DNA from: Streptococcus varani
GTDB lineage: Bacteria > Bacillota > Bacilli > Lactobacillales > Streptococcaceae
Direction: 5' to 3'
NCBI RefSeq assembly: GCF_001375655.1
Contig: NZ_CTEN01000004.1
Coordinates: 1 to 64,000 of the forward strand
DNA length: 64,000 bases
Shown: piece by piece, positions 1-10,354 of the stretch
Position numbering within the stretch: position 1 is the stretch's first letter
How the letters are laid out: the number at the start of each line of letters is the position of its first letter
Program-made: the position numbers and the translations under genes
Notes under the pieces: model-generated
What the model was told of the DNA's origin: nothing
What the model saw: only the letters and a program-made list of their open reading frames with translations
Databases searched by the model: none

Positions 1-4
1 CCGC

Positions 5-1541
5 AATTCCTAGCCCCTCTCACACCACCGTGCGTGCCGTTCGGCACACGGCGGTTCAACTAACTTTTAACGCATGTCGTTCAAGATAATAATCTAGGCA
101 TGAAACCAGTCCACGTTTAGCGAGGACTGGTTTTGATATAGCTGAATTGACTTTTGTGCCACTAATTGATAGTGGTCACCCCAGCCAGATACCTTATCAG
201 CTATCCATTTGGGAGTCCCTAGTTTAAGTAGTCCCCAAAGTCGCCTTGACTTCTTCTTCCATTGTTTCCAAATAATAACTCTAATTCGTGTCCTCAATCG
301 TTTATCAATTTCTCCCATGACTGACTTCATGTTAGTCAATGCGAAGTAGTTTATCCATCCGCGAATAAGCCAGTTGAGTTTCTCAATACGGCTACCCAAG
401 TCAGTGCTCCATTTGCGTGTTGTGAGCTTCCTAAGTTTCTTCTTGAACTTGGATAATCTCTTGATGTGGACGACTTTTCCACCCTTCAGCTGATTTCCAG
501 AATCCGAATCCAAGGTACTTCAGTTGACTCGGTCTGGTAATCTTAGTCTTGGTCATATTGACTTTCAATCCCAGTCGCTTCTTAATGAATCGGCTAACTT
601 AATACATGATACGTTTGGCAGATGCTTCGCTCCCAACTGTGATGACACAGTCATCTGCGTACCGGACGAAACGAAGCCCTCGATTTTCCAATTCCTTGTC
701 CAGCTCATTGAGCGTGATATTGGACAGGAGGGGAGATAGATTCCCACCTTGTGGTGTTCCCACCAGCGTTTTATGGCGCTGTCCATTGATAACTACACCC
801 GAATGAAGATACCTACGAATCAGAGACTCTGTATCTCCATCTTGGATAATGTTATGGACAAGAGACATCAATCTATCTTGGGGAACTGTGTCGAAGAATT
901 TCTCAAGGTCAATGTCCACAATCCACTCATAGCCATCATTAAGGTATTCTAATAACTTGATGATGGCTTTTTTCGCATGACCGTTTCGGTCTAAACCCAT
1001 AGCTCGTTTCGGAGAAATGAGGTTCACACAGAGGGCTGATAACTTGGACGATGGCCTATTGAATCATTCTGTCCATTACGGTTGGGATGCCAAGCTGGCG
1101 GACTCCTCCATTGGGCTTTGGGATTTCAACGCGTAGGACTGGTTGAGGTTTGTATTTTCTCTGTTTTATCAACTCTTTGGTTGGTCCCAATATTGGCGGA
1201 GATATTCATCCATTTGGTCAATGGTAATGCCATCAATTCCAGCTGAACCTTTGTTGGCTTTCACTTGATTGTAGGCTTCCACCATGTTGGAGCGAGATAG
1301 AATAGTATCTAGTAACTGTGACATGTGCGTATTCCTTTCTTGTTTCGGTGTCTGAGGGACATCTTATATTGGTGAACCTTCCTCTAGTCAATACATGACC
1401 GCATCCAGTTCTATCAGACCGCTAGTTTTACAGACACAAGTGAAGTAGGATTACTTCGGTTAATTGTTAAGCCCTTCGCTCCACTTCCATTACAGAAGCT
1501 TCGTGACTACTATGGCTTCGGCTGACTTCTCATGATTCGTT
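5..1541 (-). mobile_element. Group II intron, decayed copy 1 (5'-truncated)
   Basis: Read on the minus strand, the left end carries a domain V-like hairpin (9-60, with GAACCGCC, GTGCCGAACGGCAC and GGTGGTGTGAGAGG), typical of bacterial group II introns. Nearly the same sequence recurs at 43263-44801, which fixes the shared limits: identity starts at AATTCC (5 / 43263) and ends at 1541 / 44801. Beyond 1541 the 5' part of the intron (most of domain I, still present after 44801 in the other copy) is missing and an IS30 transposase fragment begins directly. The element is therefore 5'-truncated and cannot splice or retrohome by itself. Confidence 0.9.
94..1324 (-). pseudogene. Group II intron reverse transcriptase/maturase, broken
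   Basis: Remnant of the intron-encoded protein. The RT core is recognisable (YADD box, GTPQGGNLSPLLSN, DIDLEKFFDTVP), as is a C-terminal maturase region ending near 94. Against the copy at 43352-44584 it has one extra T in the T-run near 967-972, a lost G near 1190 and a 2-nt loss near 440-455. All three shift the frame. It also carries the in-frame TAA at 599-601 just after the YADD region that the other copy has. The expected start is the ATG at 1324-1322. No functional protein is expected. There is no sign of an HNH endonuclease domain. Confidence 0.88.
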
Positions 1542-2201
1542 CAGACTTATAAAGCAAATCATCCTGAGGAGGTTGTTCCCTCTACCAAAACCATTTATCG
1601 CTATATCAAAGAGGGGCTGTTAGTTATAAAACCAATCGATTTACCTAAGATGGTCAGTATCAGGAAACGTTCTAAGCCAGTCATTAAGACGAATAAGAAA
1701 ACTTTAGGTCAGTCTATCGAAGAACGTCCTGAGTGTATCAATGACCGTTCTGAATTTGGTCATTGGGAGATTGACTTGGTTCTTGGAAAGAAAACCAAAG
1801 GTGAAGCTGTTGTTTTGACTTTGGTAGAGCGCCAGACACGCTATGCACTAGGAGTTAAGCTAGAAGACAAACAGTCCCATACCATTAATTGTGCTGTCAA
1901 ACAACTTACAAGTCAGTATCCTATTGCATCCATTACAGCTGATAATGGTTCTGAATTTAGTTTACTCTCAGACTTGGAAGCTGTTGATGTTTACTTTGCA
2001 CATCCATATTCTTCACATGAGAGAGGTACAAATGAGAACTTCAATGGTCTCCTCAGAGAATATATCCCTAAAGGAAACTCTTTTAATTCACTAACCTCTG
2101 AAGAACTTGACAACTATATCACAGCCATCAATGAGCGCCCGAGACGACTTCTTCAATACCAATCTTCAAAATTCCTATTTGGGATAGCCCAAATAGCTTA
2201 A
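1542..2201 (+). pseudogene. IS30-family transposase, N-terminally truncated
   Basis: The open frame runs from the intron junction (first codons read QTYKANHPEE) to a TAA at 2199-2201. The first ATG is at 1650. The catalytic core of an IS30-type DDE transposase is visible: GHWEIDLVLG with the first Asp, TADNGSEF with the second, and HERGTNENFNGLLREY with the Glu. The C-terminal NERPRR..LQYQS motif is also typical. The N-terminal HTH region of the usual protein (over 300 aa) is absent because the sequence is cut at 1541/1542 by the intron remnant. The fragment is probably inactive. Confidence 0.85.
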
Positions 2202-2350
2202 CCTCTGGATCTCTAGTTATCAATCAACTTGTTGCACTTGACTTGACAACATGCGTTTGATTTTAAAAGACTATCAAGAGTAGATTTTAACCACAAGTAA
2301 TGCAGATACTCGAATCGACTATAGAAATATTTCCAAGAGTTCATTTTTTA
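2202..2350 (+). mobile_element. IS30-type element right end and flank
   Basis: Downstream of the transposase stop the sequence GTTGCACTTGACTTGACAAC (2231-2250) looks like an IS30-family terminal inverted repeat. The matching left end is not in the window because the element is truncated. The remaining bases to 2350 hold no gene I can support. Confidence 0.5.
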
Positions 2351-2352
2351 TC

Positions 2353-2401
2353 AAAAAAAGATTGAAGATTTTGTCCATAATAAAAGACATTTTCTTCAAT
2401 C
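2353..2401 (-). terminator. Rho-independent terminator of the nucleoside operon
   Basis: On the minus strand a long hairpin (GATTGAAG...TGTC / GACA...CTTCAATC) is followed by a run of seven T. It lies just after the last permease gene. A second small hairpin (GAATCG CTGA CGATTC, 2409-2424) has its T-run on the plus strand and could stop transcription coming from the IS. Confidence 0.8.
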
Positions 2402-2427
2402 CAGGTGAGAATCGCTGACGATTCTTT

Positions 2428-3381
2428 TTATTTTGATTTAATATAATTGATACCATCAGCTTTTGGCGCCACTGCTTTACCAAAGAAAGCTGCCAAGGCA
2501 ATGACTGTAATTAGGTATGGAGCCATTTGCAAATAAACTGTTGGGACATTATGAAGTCCTGGAAGCTGACTACCAATGACTGCCAAACTCTGAGAAAGAC
2601 CAAAGAATAGGCTGGCCAACATTGCCCCAAGGGGATTCCACTTACCAAAGATGACCGCAGCAAGGGAGATGAAACCAGAACCTACAATAGTGGTAGCCGA
2701 GAAGTTAATATTTACAGATTGTGCACTAACTGCTCCTCCGACTCCTCCAAGGAAACCAGCCAGCATAACACCAGCAAAACGCATCTTATAAACATTGATA
2801 CCAAGTGTATCAGCAGCTTGTGGATGTTCACCCACTGAACGCAACCGAAGCCCAAAGCGAGTTTTGTAAAGAACAAACCAAGCAATAAAAGCTGTTAAAA
2901 TGGCTACATAACCCATTAAACTTGTATTCTTGAAAAAGAGTTCTCCAAGAACTGGAATTCTTTCTAAGCCAGGGAATGAGAATTTTCCAAAGGATTGACG
3001 GATAGGATCTGTTTGTCCTTTCCCATAAATAACTTTGATCAAGAATACTGAGAATGCAGGTGCAAGTAAGTTAAGTACTGTACCAGATACAACATGATCT
3101 GCTCGGAAAATAATAGTTGCTGTCGCATGAATAAGTTGGAACAAAACACCTGTCAGTCCACCAACCAATACAGCCATCAGTGGTGTCATTCTACCAAACT
3201 GCTCTGCAAATTCGATATTGAAGACAACACCAGCAAAAGCACCAATAACCATTGTACCTTCTAGACCAACGTTAACAATACCAGCCCGCTCAGAGAAGAC
3301 CCCTCCAAGACTAGTAAAAATCAAAGGTGCTGAGTAAATAAGCATTTGCGAAATTAATAAAGTTAATAAGTTTAAGCTCAT
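2428..3381 (-). CDS. Nucleoside ABC transporter permease (second permease)
   Basis: Inner-membrane permease of the BPD_transp_2 / RbsC-like family, the second of two permeases in a nucleoside importer of the B. subtilis NupNOPQ (YufN-Q) type. The protein is hydrophobic throughout, with the family signature ERAGIVNVGLEGTMVIGAF near the N-terminus and LRSVGEHPQAADTLGINV in the middle (the coupling loop that meets the ATPase). I chose ATG 3381 because AAAGGAGG lies 9 nt upstream. A longer in-frame start at 3402 would overlap the preceding gene. Only 1 nt separates it from the upstream permease stop, so the two are surely co-transcribed. It is the last gene of the salvage operon. Confidence 0.88.
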   Translation of the reverse strand: MSLNLLTLLISQMLIYSAPLIFTSLGGVFSERAGIVNVGLEGTMVIGAFAGVVFNIEFAEQFGRMTPLMAVLVGGLTGVLFQLIHATATIIFRADHVVSGTVLNLLAPAFSVFLIKVIYGKGQTDPIRQSFGKFSFPGLERIPVLGELFFKNTSLMGYVAILTAFIAWFVLYKTRFGLRLRSVGEHPQAADTLGINVYKMRFAGVMLAGFLGGVGGAVSAQSVNINFSATTIVGSGFISLAAVIFGKWNPLGAMLASLFFGLSQSLAVIGSQLPGLHNVPTVYLQMAPYLITVIALAAFFGKAVAPKADGINYIKSK

Positions 3382-3382
3382 A

Positions 3383-4444
3383 TTACTTACCTCCTTTCGC
3401 AAAACGTTTTGATCTTAATACTTGTTCAAAAATAAATTTAACACCAATAAAGAAGATGATGGAGGCAGTTACAACGTTGACTAATTCAGGTGGAATTTGG
3501 GCACGAGCCATACCAGAAGAACCCACAGACAGCGATCCAAACAGGAAGGCTGCAAATGGAATACCCAGAGGTGAATTAGAAGCTAGGAGGGCAACGGATA
3601 AGCCGTTAAAACCAATATCCAGATTTGCAGACTGGATGTAGACATTTTGGAAAGTCCCCAAACCTTGTACTGCTCCACCAAGTCCAGCCAAAGCACCAGA
3701 TATGACCATTGATAAAACAATGGTACGCTTTGTGCTCATACCTGCATAATCCGCCGCATTGGGATTAAGACCCGCTGCACGAATTTCAAACCCAAGTGTT
3801 GTTTTTGCAAATAAGAACCAGATGACTGCAACCGCAATAATGGCAAAGAAAATACCAATATTCATACGCGAGTTGTCTGTCAATGCACGCAACCACTCCG
3901 TCTGATAAGAAGCATTTGCTGAAACGTTGATACTTGAGTCCGTATTTTTCATCAGCTCAGGAGCAAAAACATCTCGAATGATATAGTTAGAAAAGTAGAG
4001 GAGAATATAGTTCATCATGATGGTAACGATGACTTCACTTGTTCCAAGAAAAGCTCGTAAGAATCCTGGAATAGCACCAGCAATCCCACCAGCCAACATA
4101 GCAACAAGGATGGTCGCTAAAATCAAGAGAGGTCTTGGCATATCAGGATTTGCAAGAGCAAACCAAGCAGCAAATACCCAGCCGACAAGTGCCTGACCAG
4201 ATAGACCAATATTGAAAAATCCAGCACGACTAGCTACTGCGAAACCAAGTGCCGTAAAGACTAGGGGTGCAACCGCACGGAAAATTTCTCCAATATTTTT
4301 GATAGAACCAAAGGCAGTATAGAAGAGTTCTTCATATCCCCAAATTGGATCATAACCAAAGATGAGCATGATGATAGCCCCAAGCAGCAAGCCAGCTAAG
4401 ACTGCCATCAAGGGAATCATGACACTTTCATATTTTTTTAGCAT
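3383..4444 (-). CDS. Nucleoside ABC transporter permease (first permease)
   Basis: A 353-aa integral membrane protein of the same BPD_transp_2 family as its downstream neighbour, to which it is distantly similar (ASRAGFFNIGLSGQALVG; IRAAGLNPNAADYAGMS). The two presumably form a heterodimeric channel for purine/pyrimidine nucleosides delivered by the BMP lipoprotein encoded upstream. About ten hydrophobic segments can be seen. The start at 4444 is preceded by AAGGAAA. Gene order ATPase-permease-permease is standard for this importer family. Substrate range is inferred from the operon, which encodes nucleoside catabolism. Confidence 0.88.
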   Translation of the reverse strand: MLKKYESVMIPLMAVLAGLLLGAIIMLIFGYDPIWGYEELFYTAFGSIKNIGEIFRAVAPLVFTALGFAVASRAGFFNIGLSGQALVGWVFAAWFALANPDMPRPLLILATILVAMLAGGIAGAIPGFLRAFLGTSEVIVTIMMNYILLYFSNYIIRDVFAPELMKNTDSSINVSANASYQTEWLRALTDNSRMNIGIFFAIIAVAVIWFLFAKTTLGFEIRAAGLNPNAADYAGMSTKRTIVLSMVISGALAGLGGAVQGLGTFQNVYIQSANLDIGFNGLSVALLASNSPLGIPFAAFLFGSLSVGSSGMARAQIPPELVNVVTASIIFFIGVKFIFEQVLRSKRFAKGGK

Positions 4445-4458
4445 GTTGATTTCCTTTC

Positions 4459-5979
4459 TTACTTGAGGTGACCACCAGCCATGAGTTTCCCAAGTTCTTG
4501 CTTACTTGTCTCAGCTGGCAAAACGATTCCGTGGATAGATCCATCATGAATAACAGCAATACGGTCAGAAACATCCAGAATTTCATCCAATTCAAAGCTG
4601 ACTACTAACACTGCTTTTCCTTTATCACGTTCTGCAATCAAACGTTTACGGATATATTCGATGGCCCCAACATCCAGTCCACGAGTCGGTTGACTAACAA
4701 TTAATAAATCTGGATTTCGATCAATTTCACGAGCAATAACAGCTTTTTGCTGGTTACCTCCTGAAAGTGATTTACCAGGAATTAGCTCTCCCGCACCACG
4801 AACGTCAAACTCTTCCATCAATTGACGAGCTCTTTCATTAATCTTTGCATAGTTCAGGATACCATTTTTAGAAATAGGTTCCTTATAGTAAGTCTGCAAA
4901 GCAAAGTTTTCAGCAACTGTCATTTGCAAAATCATACCATCACGGTGGCGATCTTCAGGAACATGTCCGACACTGAGTTCAGTAATTTTACGTGGCGAAT
5001 AATGAGATACATCTTCACCCTTAATGGTGATTTTACCAGATTTAACCTTTCGTAAACCAGTAATCGCTTGAATCAACTCACTTTGGCCATTGCCATCAAT
5101 ACCAGCAATACCGACAATCTCACCAGCACGAACTTCTAATGAGAGGTTCTTAACCGCTGGAATTCCACGGTTTTCATTAACGACAAGGTTTTCAATAGAT
5201 AAGACGACTTCTTTTGGATTTGCTGCAATTTTTTCCGTCTTGAAAGAAACAGAGCGGCCAACCATCCACTCGGCCAAGTCATCATTGGTGGCACCTGCTA
5301 CATCGACTGTCTCAATTGATTTACCGCGACGGATAACCGTTACACGATCTGCAACCGCACGAATTTCATCCAATTTATGGGTGATAAGAATGATTGATTT
5401 CCCTTCAGAAACCAGTACTTTCATAATTTTTAGAAGCTCAGTAATTTCATCAGGTGTCAATACAGCCGTTGGTTCATCAAAAATAAGAATATCTGCTCCA
5501 CGATAAAGGGTCTTTAAAATTTCTGCCCGTTGTTGAGCGCCAACAGAAATATCTGCAACCTTAGCAGAAGGTTTTACATCTAAACCATACTTTTTAGATA
5601 GTTCGGTAATCTCTGCAGTGGCTTTTTTCAAATCAATAACACCAGCCGCATTGGTTGTTTCACTACCCAGAATGATATTTTCTGTAACAGTGAAGGCATC
5701 GACCAACATGAAGTGCTGGTGAACCATCCCAATTCCAAGTTGTGCTGCTTTGGATGGTGATTCAATAGTAACTGGTTGACCGTTAATATAAATCTCACCA
5801 CTTGTAGGTTCCAAAAGACCAGCTAACATGTTCATAAGGGTCGATTTACCAGCACCGTTTTCTCCAAGCAAGGCATGAATTTCACCTTTTTTGACATTTA
5901 AATTGATCTGGTCATTTGCAACAAACTCCCCAAATCTCTTTGTTATGTCTCGCATTTCGATGACATAATCCATAGTCAT
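4459..5979 (-). CDS. Nucleoside ABC transporter ATP-binding protein
   Basis: A 506-aa fused duplicate ATPase, typical of ribose/nucleoside importers (RbsA/NupO type). The N-terminal cassette has Walker A GENGAGKST (about residues 38-46), signature ISVGAQQRAEI and Walker B ILIFDEPTAVL. The C-terminal cassette has a degenerate Walker A (GIDGNGQSE), SLSGGNQQKAVIARE and LLIVSQPTRGLD, where Ser-Gln replaces the usual Asp-Glu. Hydrolysis is therefore expected mainly at one site, which is common in this family. It powers uptake through the two permeases that follow. ATG 5979 has AAAGGAA upstream; a second ATG lies two codons on. Confidence 0.9.
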   Translation of the reverse strand: MTMDYVIEMRDITKRFGEFVANDQINLNVKKGEIHALLGENGAGKSTLMNMLAGLLEPTSGEIYINGQPVTIESPSKAAQLGIGMVHQHFMLVDAFTVTENIILGSETTNAAGVIDLKKATAEITELSKKYGLDVKPSAKVADISVGAQQRAEILKTLYRGADILIFDEPTAVLTPDEITELLKIMKVLVSEGKSIILITHKLDEIRAVADRVTVIRRGKSIETVDVAGATNDDLAEWMVGRSVSFKTEKIAANPKEVVLSIENLVVNENRGIPAVKNLSLEVRAGEIVGIAGIDGNGQSELIQAITGLRKVKSGKITIKGEDVSHYSPRKITELSVGHVPEDRHRDGMILQMTVAENFALQTYYKEPISKNGILNYAKINERARQLMEEFDVRGAGELIPGKSLSGGNQQKAVIAREIDRNPDLLIVSQPTRGLDVGAIEYIRKRLIAERDKGKAVLVVSFELDEILDVSDRIAVIHDGSIHGIVLPAETSKQELGKLMAGGHLK

Positions 5980-6014
5980 AATCTATTCCTTTCAAAACTG
6001 TCATTTTTTGTCAG

Positions 6015-6050
6015 TAAAACCTATCAAGATTTGATAGGCTTTACTGAGAG
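6015..6050 (-). terminator. Intra-operon hairpin after the BMP gene
   Basis: CCTATCAA / TTGATAGG form an 8-bp stem with a 2-3 nt loop (6021-6038), followed on the minus strand by TTTTACTG rather than a full T-run. It sits between the lipoprotein gene and the ATPase gene. This fits a leaky terminator or 3'-end stabiliser that keeps the binding protein more abundant than the transporter, a common arrangement in ABC operons. That role is inferred. Confidence 0.5.
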
Positions 6051-6114
6051 AAAATCTCTCAGTTTTTCAGCAATTATTCTTGAATGCTGAATATGATTCT
6101 CTTTAGTTGAACCA

Positions 6115-7176
6115 TTAAGGTTTTTCTGGAACTTCAACTTTACCGTCAAGAATAGCTTGTTTAGCATCTGCAACAGCTTTTGAAGCATCATCAGAAAGAT
6201 TAGTTTCAGCCAATTCGACACCTTTATCCTTCAATGAGTAGCGAACGATTTCACCACCAGGGAAGTCTCCATCTGTAGCCTTAGCTGTGATGTCTTTAAC
6301 CGCTGAACCAACTTCTTTCAAAGTTGAAGCCAATACGAAGTTTGATTCTTTACCATCTTTAGAAGTATATTTACCTTCTGCTGATTGGTCACGGTCAACA
6401 CCAATTACCCAAACTTTATCTGCTTCATTCTTAGTTTCATTTTCAGCTTTAGCCGCTGCAAATACACCGTTACCAGTACCACCTGATGCGTGGAAGATTA
6501 CATCAGCACCAGCTGCATATTGAGCTGCTGCAATAGTTTGACCTTTAGCTGCATCACCGAATGATCCTGCATATTGAATATCAATTTTGATTGATGGGTC
6601 AACAGATTTAACACCTGCTACGAAACCAGCTTCGAAACGGTCAATAACTTCACCTTTCATACCACCTACAAAACCAACTTGTTTAGTCTTAGTAGTTTTT
6701 GCAGCTGCAACACCTGCAAGATATGAAGCTTCATGGTCAGCAAAACCAACGCTGACTACATTCTTTTGATCAGGAACAACACTATCAATGATAACGTAGT
6801 GTGTATCAGGGTTGTTTGGAGCAACTTCAGCAATGGAAGATTCCAAAGCAAAACCGATACCAAATACAAGATTATAGCCACCAGCTACTGCTGAATCAAG
6901 GTTAGTAATGTAATCTGATTCTGATGCTGATTGGAAGTAATCAAAGCCATTTCCTTTTGAATGACCAGCTGCTTTACCCCATTCTTGAAGGCCTTCCCAA
7001 GCAGATTGGTTGAAAGAACGATCGTCAACACCACCGATGTCTGTTACGATTGCGGCTTTAATATCTGAAGCACCTTCAGCTGCTCCTGCATCTTTCTTAG
7101 CCGTGCGACTTCCACAAGCAGCAAGTGATAATGCAGCGATTGTGGCCAAACCTAGTCCAACAAGTTTCTTGTTCAT
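6115..7176 (-). CDS. BMP-family nucleoside-binding lipoprotein
   Basis: A 353-aa surface lipoprotein of the basic membrane protein family (PnrA/TmpC type), the substrate-binding subunit of the importer encoded downstream. The N-terminus is a lipoprotein signal peptide with lipobox LAAC and Cys at about residue 21. The mature part has the family motifs IVTDIGGVDDRSFNQSAWEG (nucleoside pocket), YVIIDS, GFVGGMKGEVIDRFEAGF, HASGGTGNGVF and VIGVDRDQS. PnrA relatives bind purine nucleosides, and the operon here adds pyrimidine catabolism. The start at 7176 is preceded by AGGGAGG. A hairpin lies between this gene and the ATPase gene. Confidence 0.92.
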   Translation of the reverse strand: MNKKLVGLGLATIAALSLAACGSRTAKKDAGAAEGASDIKAAIVTDIGGVDDRSFNQSAWEGLQEWGKAAGHSKGNGFDYFQSASESDYITNLDSAVAGGYNLVFGIGFALESSIAEVAPNNPDTHYVIIDSVVPDQKNVVSVGFADHEASYLAGVAAAKTTKTKQVGFVGGMKGEVIDRFEAGFVAGVKSVDPSIKIDIQYAGSFGDAAKGQTIAAAQYAAGADVIFHASGGTGNGVFAAAKAENETKNEADKVWVIGVDRDQSAEGKYTSKDGKESNFVLASTLKEVGSAVKDITAKATDGDFPGGEIVRYSLKDKGVELAETNLSDDASKAVADAKQAILDGKVEVPEKP

Positions 7177-7253
7177 TTCTGAACCTCCCTAAAAATATTC
7201 TTGCAACAAGTGTTGCGGTATGAAATAACCAGTCTGATGACTGCATTCACAAA

Positions 7254-8292
<1,039 letters not shown>

Positions 8293-8309
8293 TTTTTACA
8301 CTCCTTTTG

Positions 8310-9587
8310 TTATGAGATTATTTCTAAAATTTCTTTAGGCTCTACTGCACTATCGCCTATCATAATATGACTCTGAAACTCTGAGATCATATCATTTGTA
8401 ATGGCTATATTACTGTAGATTGTCGCAATCTTTTCATCTTTTTCGACTGATTGTCCAACTTTTTTAGCAAACGCTATACCGGACTCATAATCTAAATCAT
8501 CAGATTTAACAGCTCGGCCAGCTCCTAATTTCATAGCAAAAAGTCCAAATTCCAAAGCAGGTAGACCAGAAATATAGCCTGTCTTTTCAGCAAAAACATC
8601 AACTTCATAGGCCACCTTGACGGAGCGATGTAAATCTTCTACGTCACCACCCTGAGCAACAACCATTTCTTCAAATTTCTTGAGAGCTAATCCATTTTCT
8701 AAATGAGCTCGAACCTCTTCAATAGACTTTTCAACATTGGCTAAAGAGAGCATAATCTGTGCTAATTCACAGATAAAGAGACTGACGTCTCCGCTTCCTT
8801 TACCTTGTAAAATATCCAAAGCTTCTAAGATCTCTAAGCGATTACCGATGCTGGTTCCTACCGGTTGGGACATGTCTGTCAAAACAGCAACAGTCTTACG
8901 ACCAACGGCTTTGCCCAAGTCCACCATGGTTTGAGCCAATTGTCGAGCATCCTCTATGTTTTTCATAAAGGCACCCTCGCCAACTGTCACATCAAGCAAG
9001 ATAGCATCTGCTCCCGCAGCAATCTTCTTGGACATAACTGAACTAGCAATGAGGGGAATCGTGTCAACAGTAGCTGTCACATCGCGCAGAGCATAAAGAA
9101 GTTTGTCCGCCATAACTAATTTATCAGACTGACCAATAACCGATACACCAATATCCTGAACCTGCTGGATAAATTGCTCTTGCTCGATTTCGATTTGGTA
9201 ACCCTTAATAGATTCTAGCTTGTCCAAGGTACCACCAGTATGGCCCAAACCACGACCACTCATCTTTGCTACTGGTACATCAAAGCTAGCCACTAATGGC
9301 GCTAAGATCAAGGTTACCTTGTCTCCCACACCGCCGGTTGAATGTTTGTCAACTTTAATACCAGAAATGGCAGACAAATCAATCTGTTCACCGGTTGCTA
9401 CCATAGACATGGTTAAGTCAGAAATTTCTCTGGTTGTCATGCCCTTAAAATAGATAGCCATGGCGAAAGCAGACATTTGGTAATCCGGAACGGTCCCTGC
9501 AACGTAGCCCTTGATTAGCCATTCAATTTCAGTTTTGGTCAATTCGAGACCATCTCGTTTTTTTTGAATAAGGTCAACTGCTCTCAT
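8310..9587 (-). CDS. pdp: Pyrimidine-nucleoside phosphorylase
   Basis: A 425-aa member of the thymidine/pyrimidine nucleoside phosphorylase family. It cleaves uridine, deoxyuridine or thymidine with phosphate to the free base and (deoxy)ribose 1-phosphate. The phosphate and substrate loops are plain: VDKHSTGGVGDKVTL, MSGRGLGHTGGTLDKLES and ALRDVTATVDTIPLIASS. In low-GC Gram-positives this enzyme usually has broad pyrimidine specificity, hence pdp rather than deoA, though the sequence does not prove it. The start overlaps the stop of the upstream methyltransferase by 4 nt (ATGA), so the two are coupled. Confidence 0.9.
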   Translation of the reverse strand: MRAVDLIQKKRDGLELTKTEIEWLIKGYVAGTVPDYQMSAFAMAIYFKGMTTREISDLTMSMVATGEQIDLSAISGIKVDKHSTGGVGDKVTLILAPLVASFDVPVAKMSGRGLGHTGGTLDKLESIKGYQIEIEQEQFIQQVQDIGVSVIGQSDKLVMADKLLYALRDVTATVDTIPLIASSVMSKKIAAGADAILLDVTVGEGAFMKNIEDARQLAQTMVDLGKAVGRKTVAVLTDMSQPVGTSIGNRLEILEALDILQGKGSGDVSLFICELAQIMLSLANVEKSIEEVRAHLENGLALKKFEEMVVAQGGDVEDLHRSVKVAYEVDVFAEKTGYISGLPALEFGLFAMKLGAGRAVKSDDLDYESGIAFAKKVGQSVEKDEKIATIYSNIAITNDMISEFQSHIMIGDSAVEPKEILEIIS

Positions 9588-10174
9588 TCTTTCACGCTTT
9601 CAAGGATATAGTAACCCTTGTCCTTCTTGAGAATTTGACAATTTCCAAAGACTGCTTCCATCTTCGCTTTAGCACTTGGTGCCCCTTGTTTTTTCTGAAT
9701 CACAATGGTCAAGCTCCCTTGATCCTCCAAATGATGAAAGGCTCCTTGAATTATTTCATGTACTACCGTTTTTCCCGCCCGAATCGGAGGATTAGAAATG
9801 ATATAATCGAATTTCCCATCCACATTTTCGTAGATATTAGATTGGTAAATGCGAGCTTGAACTTGATTTTTCTCTGCATTTTTCTTTGCCAAATCAATCG
9901 CTCGACTGTTAATATCAATCAGGGTTGAGTCTACTCCAAAAACTTTTCCTAATGTCAAACCAAGAGGGCCATATCCACAGCCCACATCTAAGAGTGTTTT
10001 CCCTGATTCTAAGTCCAGAGTGTTCAATAAAACTTGACTACCATAATCAACCATCTTTTTACTAAAGACACCGGCATCTGTCAGGAAAGTCATGGACATC
10101 CCCAACAAGTTGACTTTGACTTCATGAATGTCATGACTTGCAGTGGGATTTTTCTCATAGTACATATTTGTCAT
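9584..10174 (-). CDS. Class I SAM methyltransferase, RsmC/YbxB-like
   Basis: A 196-aa Rossmann-fold methyltransferase. Motif I is LLDVGCGYGPLGLTL, and motif IV is the N6-adenine/N2-guanine type NPPIRAGK (about residues 125-132), as in RsmC/RlmG-type 16S/23S rRNA m2G methyltransferases. At this length it matches the single-domain YbxB-like group often found ahead of pdp/deoC in streptococci. The rRNA target is inferred. It is the first gene of the eight-gene salvage operon. There is no Shine-Dalgarno before ATG 10174, and the -10 box ends 6 nt before it, so the transcript is probably leaderless. A second ATG lies three codons downstream. Confidence 0.8.
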   Translation of the reverse strand: MTNMYYEKNPTASHDIHEVKVNLLGMSMTFLTDAGVFSKKMVDYGSQVLLNTLDLESGKTLLDVGCGYGPLGLTLGKVFGVDSTLIDINSRAIDLAKKNAEKNQVQARIYQSNIYENVDGKFDYIISNPPIRAGKTVVHEIIQGAFHHLEDQGSLTIVIQKKQGAPSAKAKMEAVFGNCQILKKDKGYYILESVKE

Positions 10175-10180
10175 ATTCTT

Positions 10181-10209
10181 ATTATACCATTATGAAAAAA
10201 CGTTTTCAA
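10181..10209 (-). promoter_or_regulatory. Promoter of the nucleoside operon with cre-like site
   Basis: Reading the minus strand: TTGAAA (10209-10204), a 17-nt spacer, then an extended -10 TGG-TATAAT (hexamer 10186-10181). The predicted start, about 7 nt after the hexamer, falls on the A of the ATG at 10174. TGAAAACGTTTT, overlapping the -35, resembles a CcpA cre site but misses the ideal 14-mer by two bases because the T-run is 2 nt too long. CcpA control of deoxynucleoside use would make sense and is inferred. Confidence 0.7.
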
Positions 10210-10342
10210 TAGTTTTAATTATGCGTTTCAATCTCACTTAAGTGAATGAATATGAAAACAAGTTCCCCATCTCATATCTTATACTTACGGAAATTAACCT
10301 CATTAGACTATTCTTTTCCTACTCAAATAAGAAAAAACATGC

Positions 10343-10354
10343 TAGAATATAGCT
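10343..10354 (+). promoter_or_regulatory. Extended -10 promoter of coaA (leaderless)
   Basis: TGC-TAGAAT (hexamer 10343-10348) is followed by six bases and then the coaA ATG. No good -35 and no Shine-Dalgarno are present. The predicted transcription start coincides with the start codon. Confidence 0.6.

Noticed and set aside
524-952. Plus-strand open frames opposite the RT gene
   Set aside because: They are antisense shadows that occur identically in both intron copies.
6024-6221. 65-aa frame after the BMP lipoprotein
   Set aside because: It lies mostly in the lipoprotein's 3' end in another frame, runs through the intra-operon hairpin and has no ribosome site.
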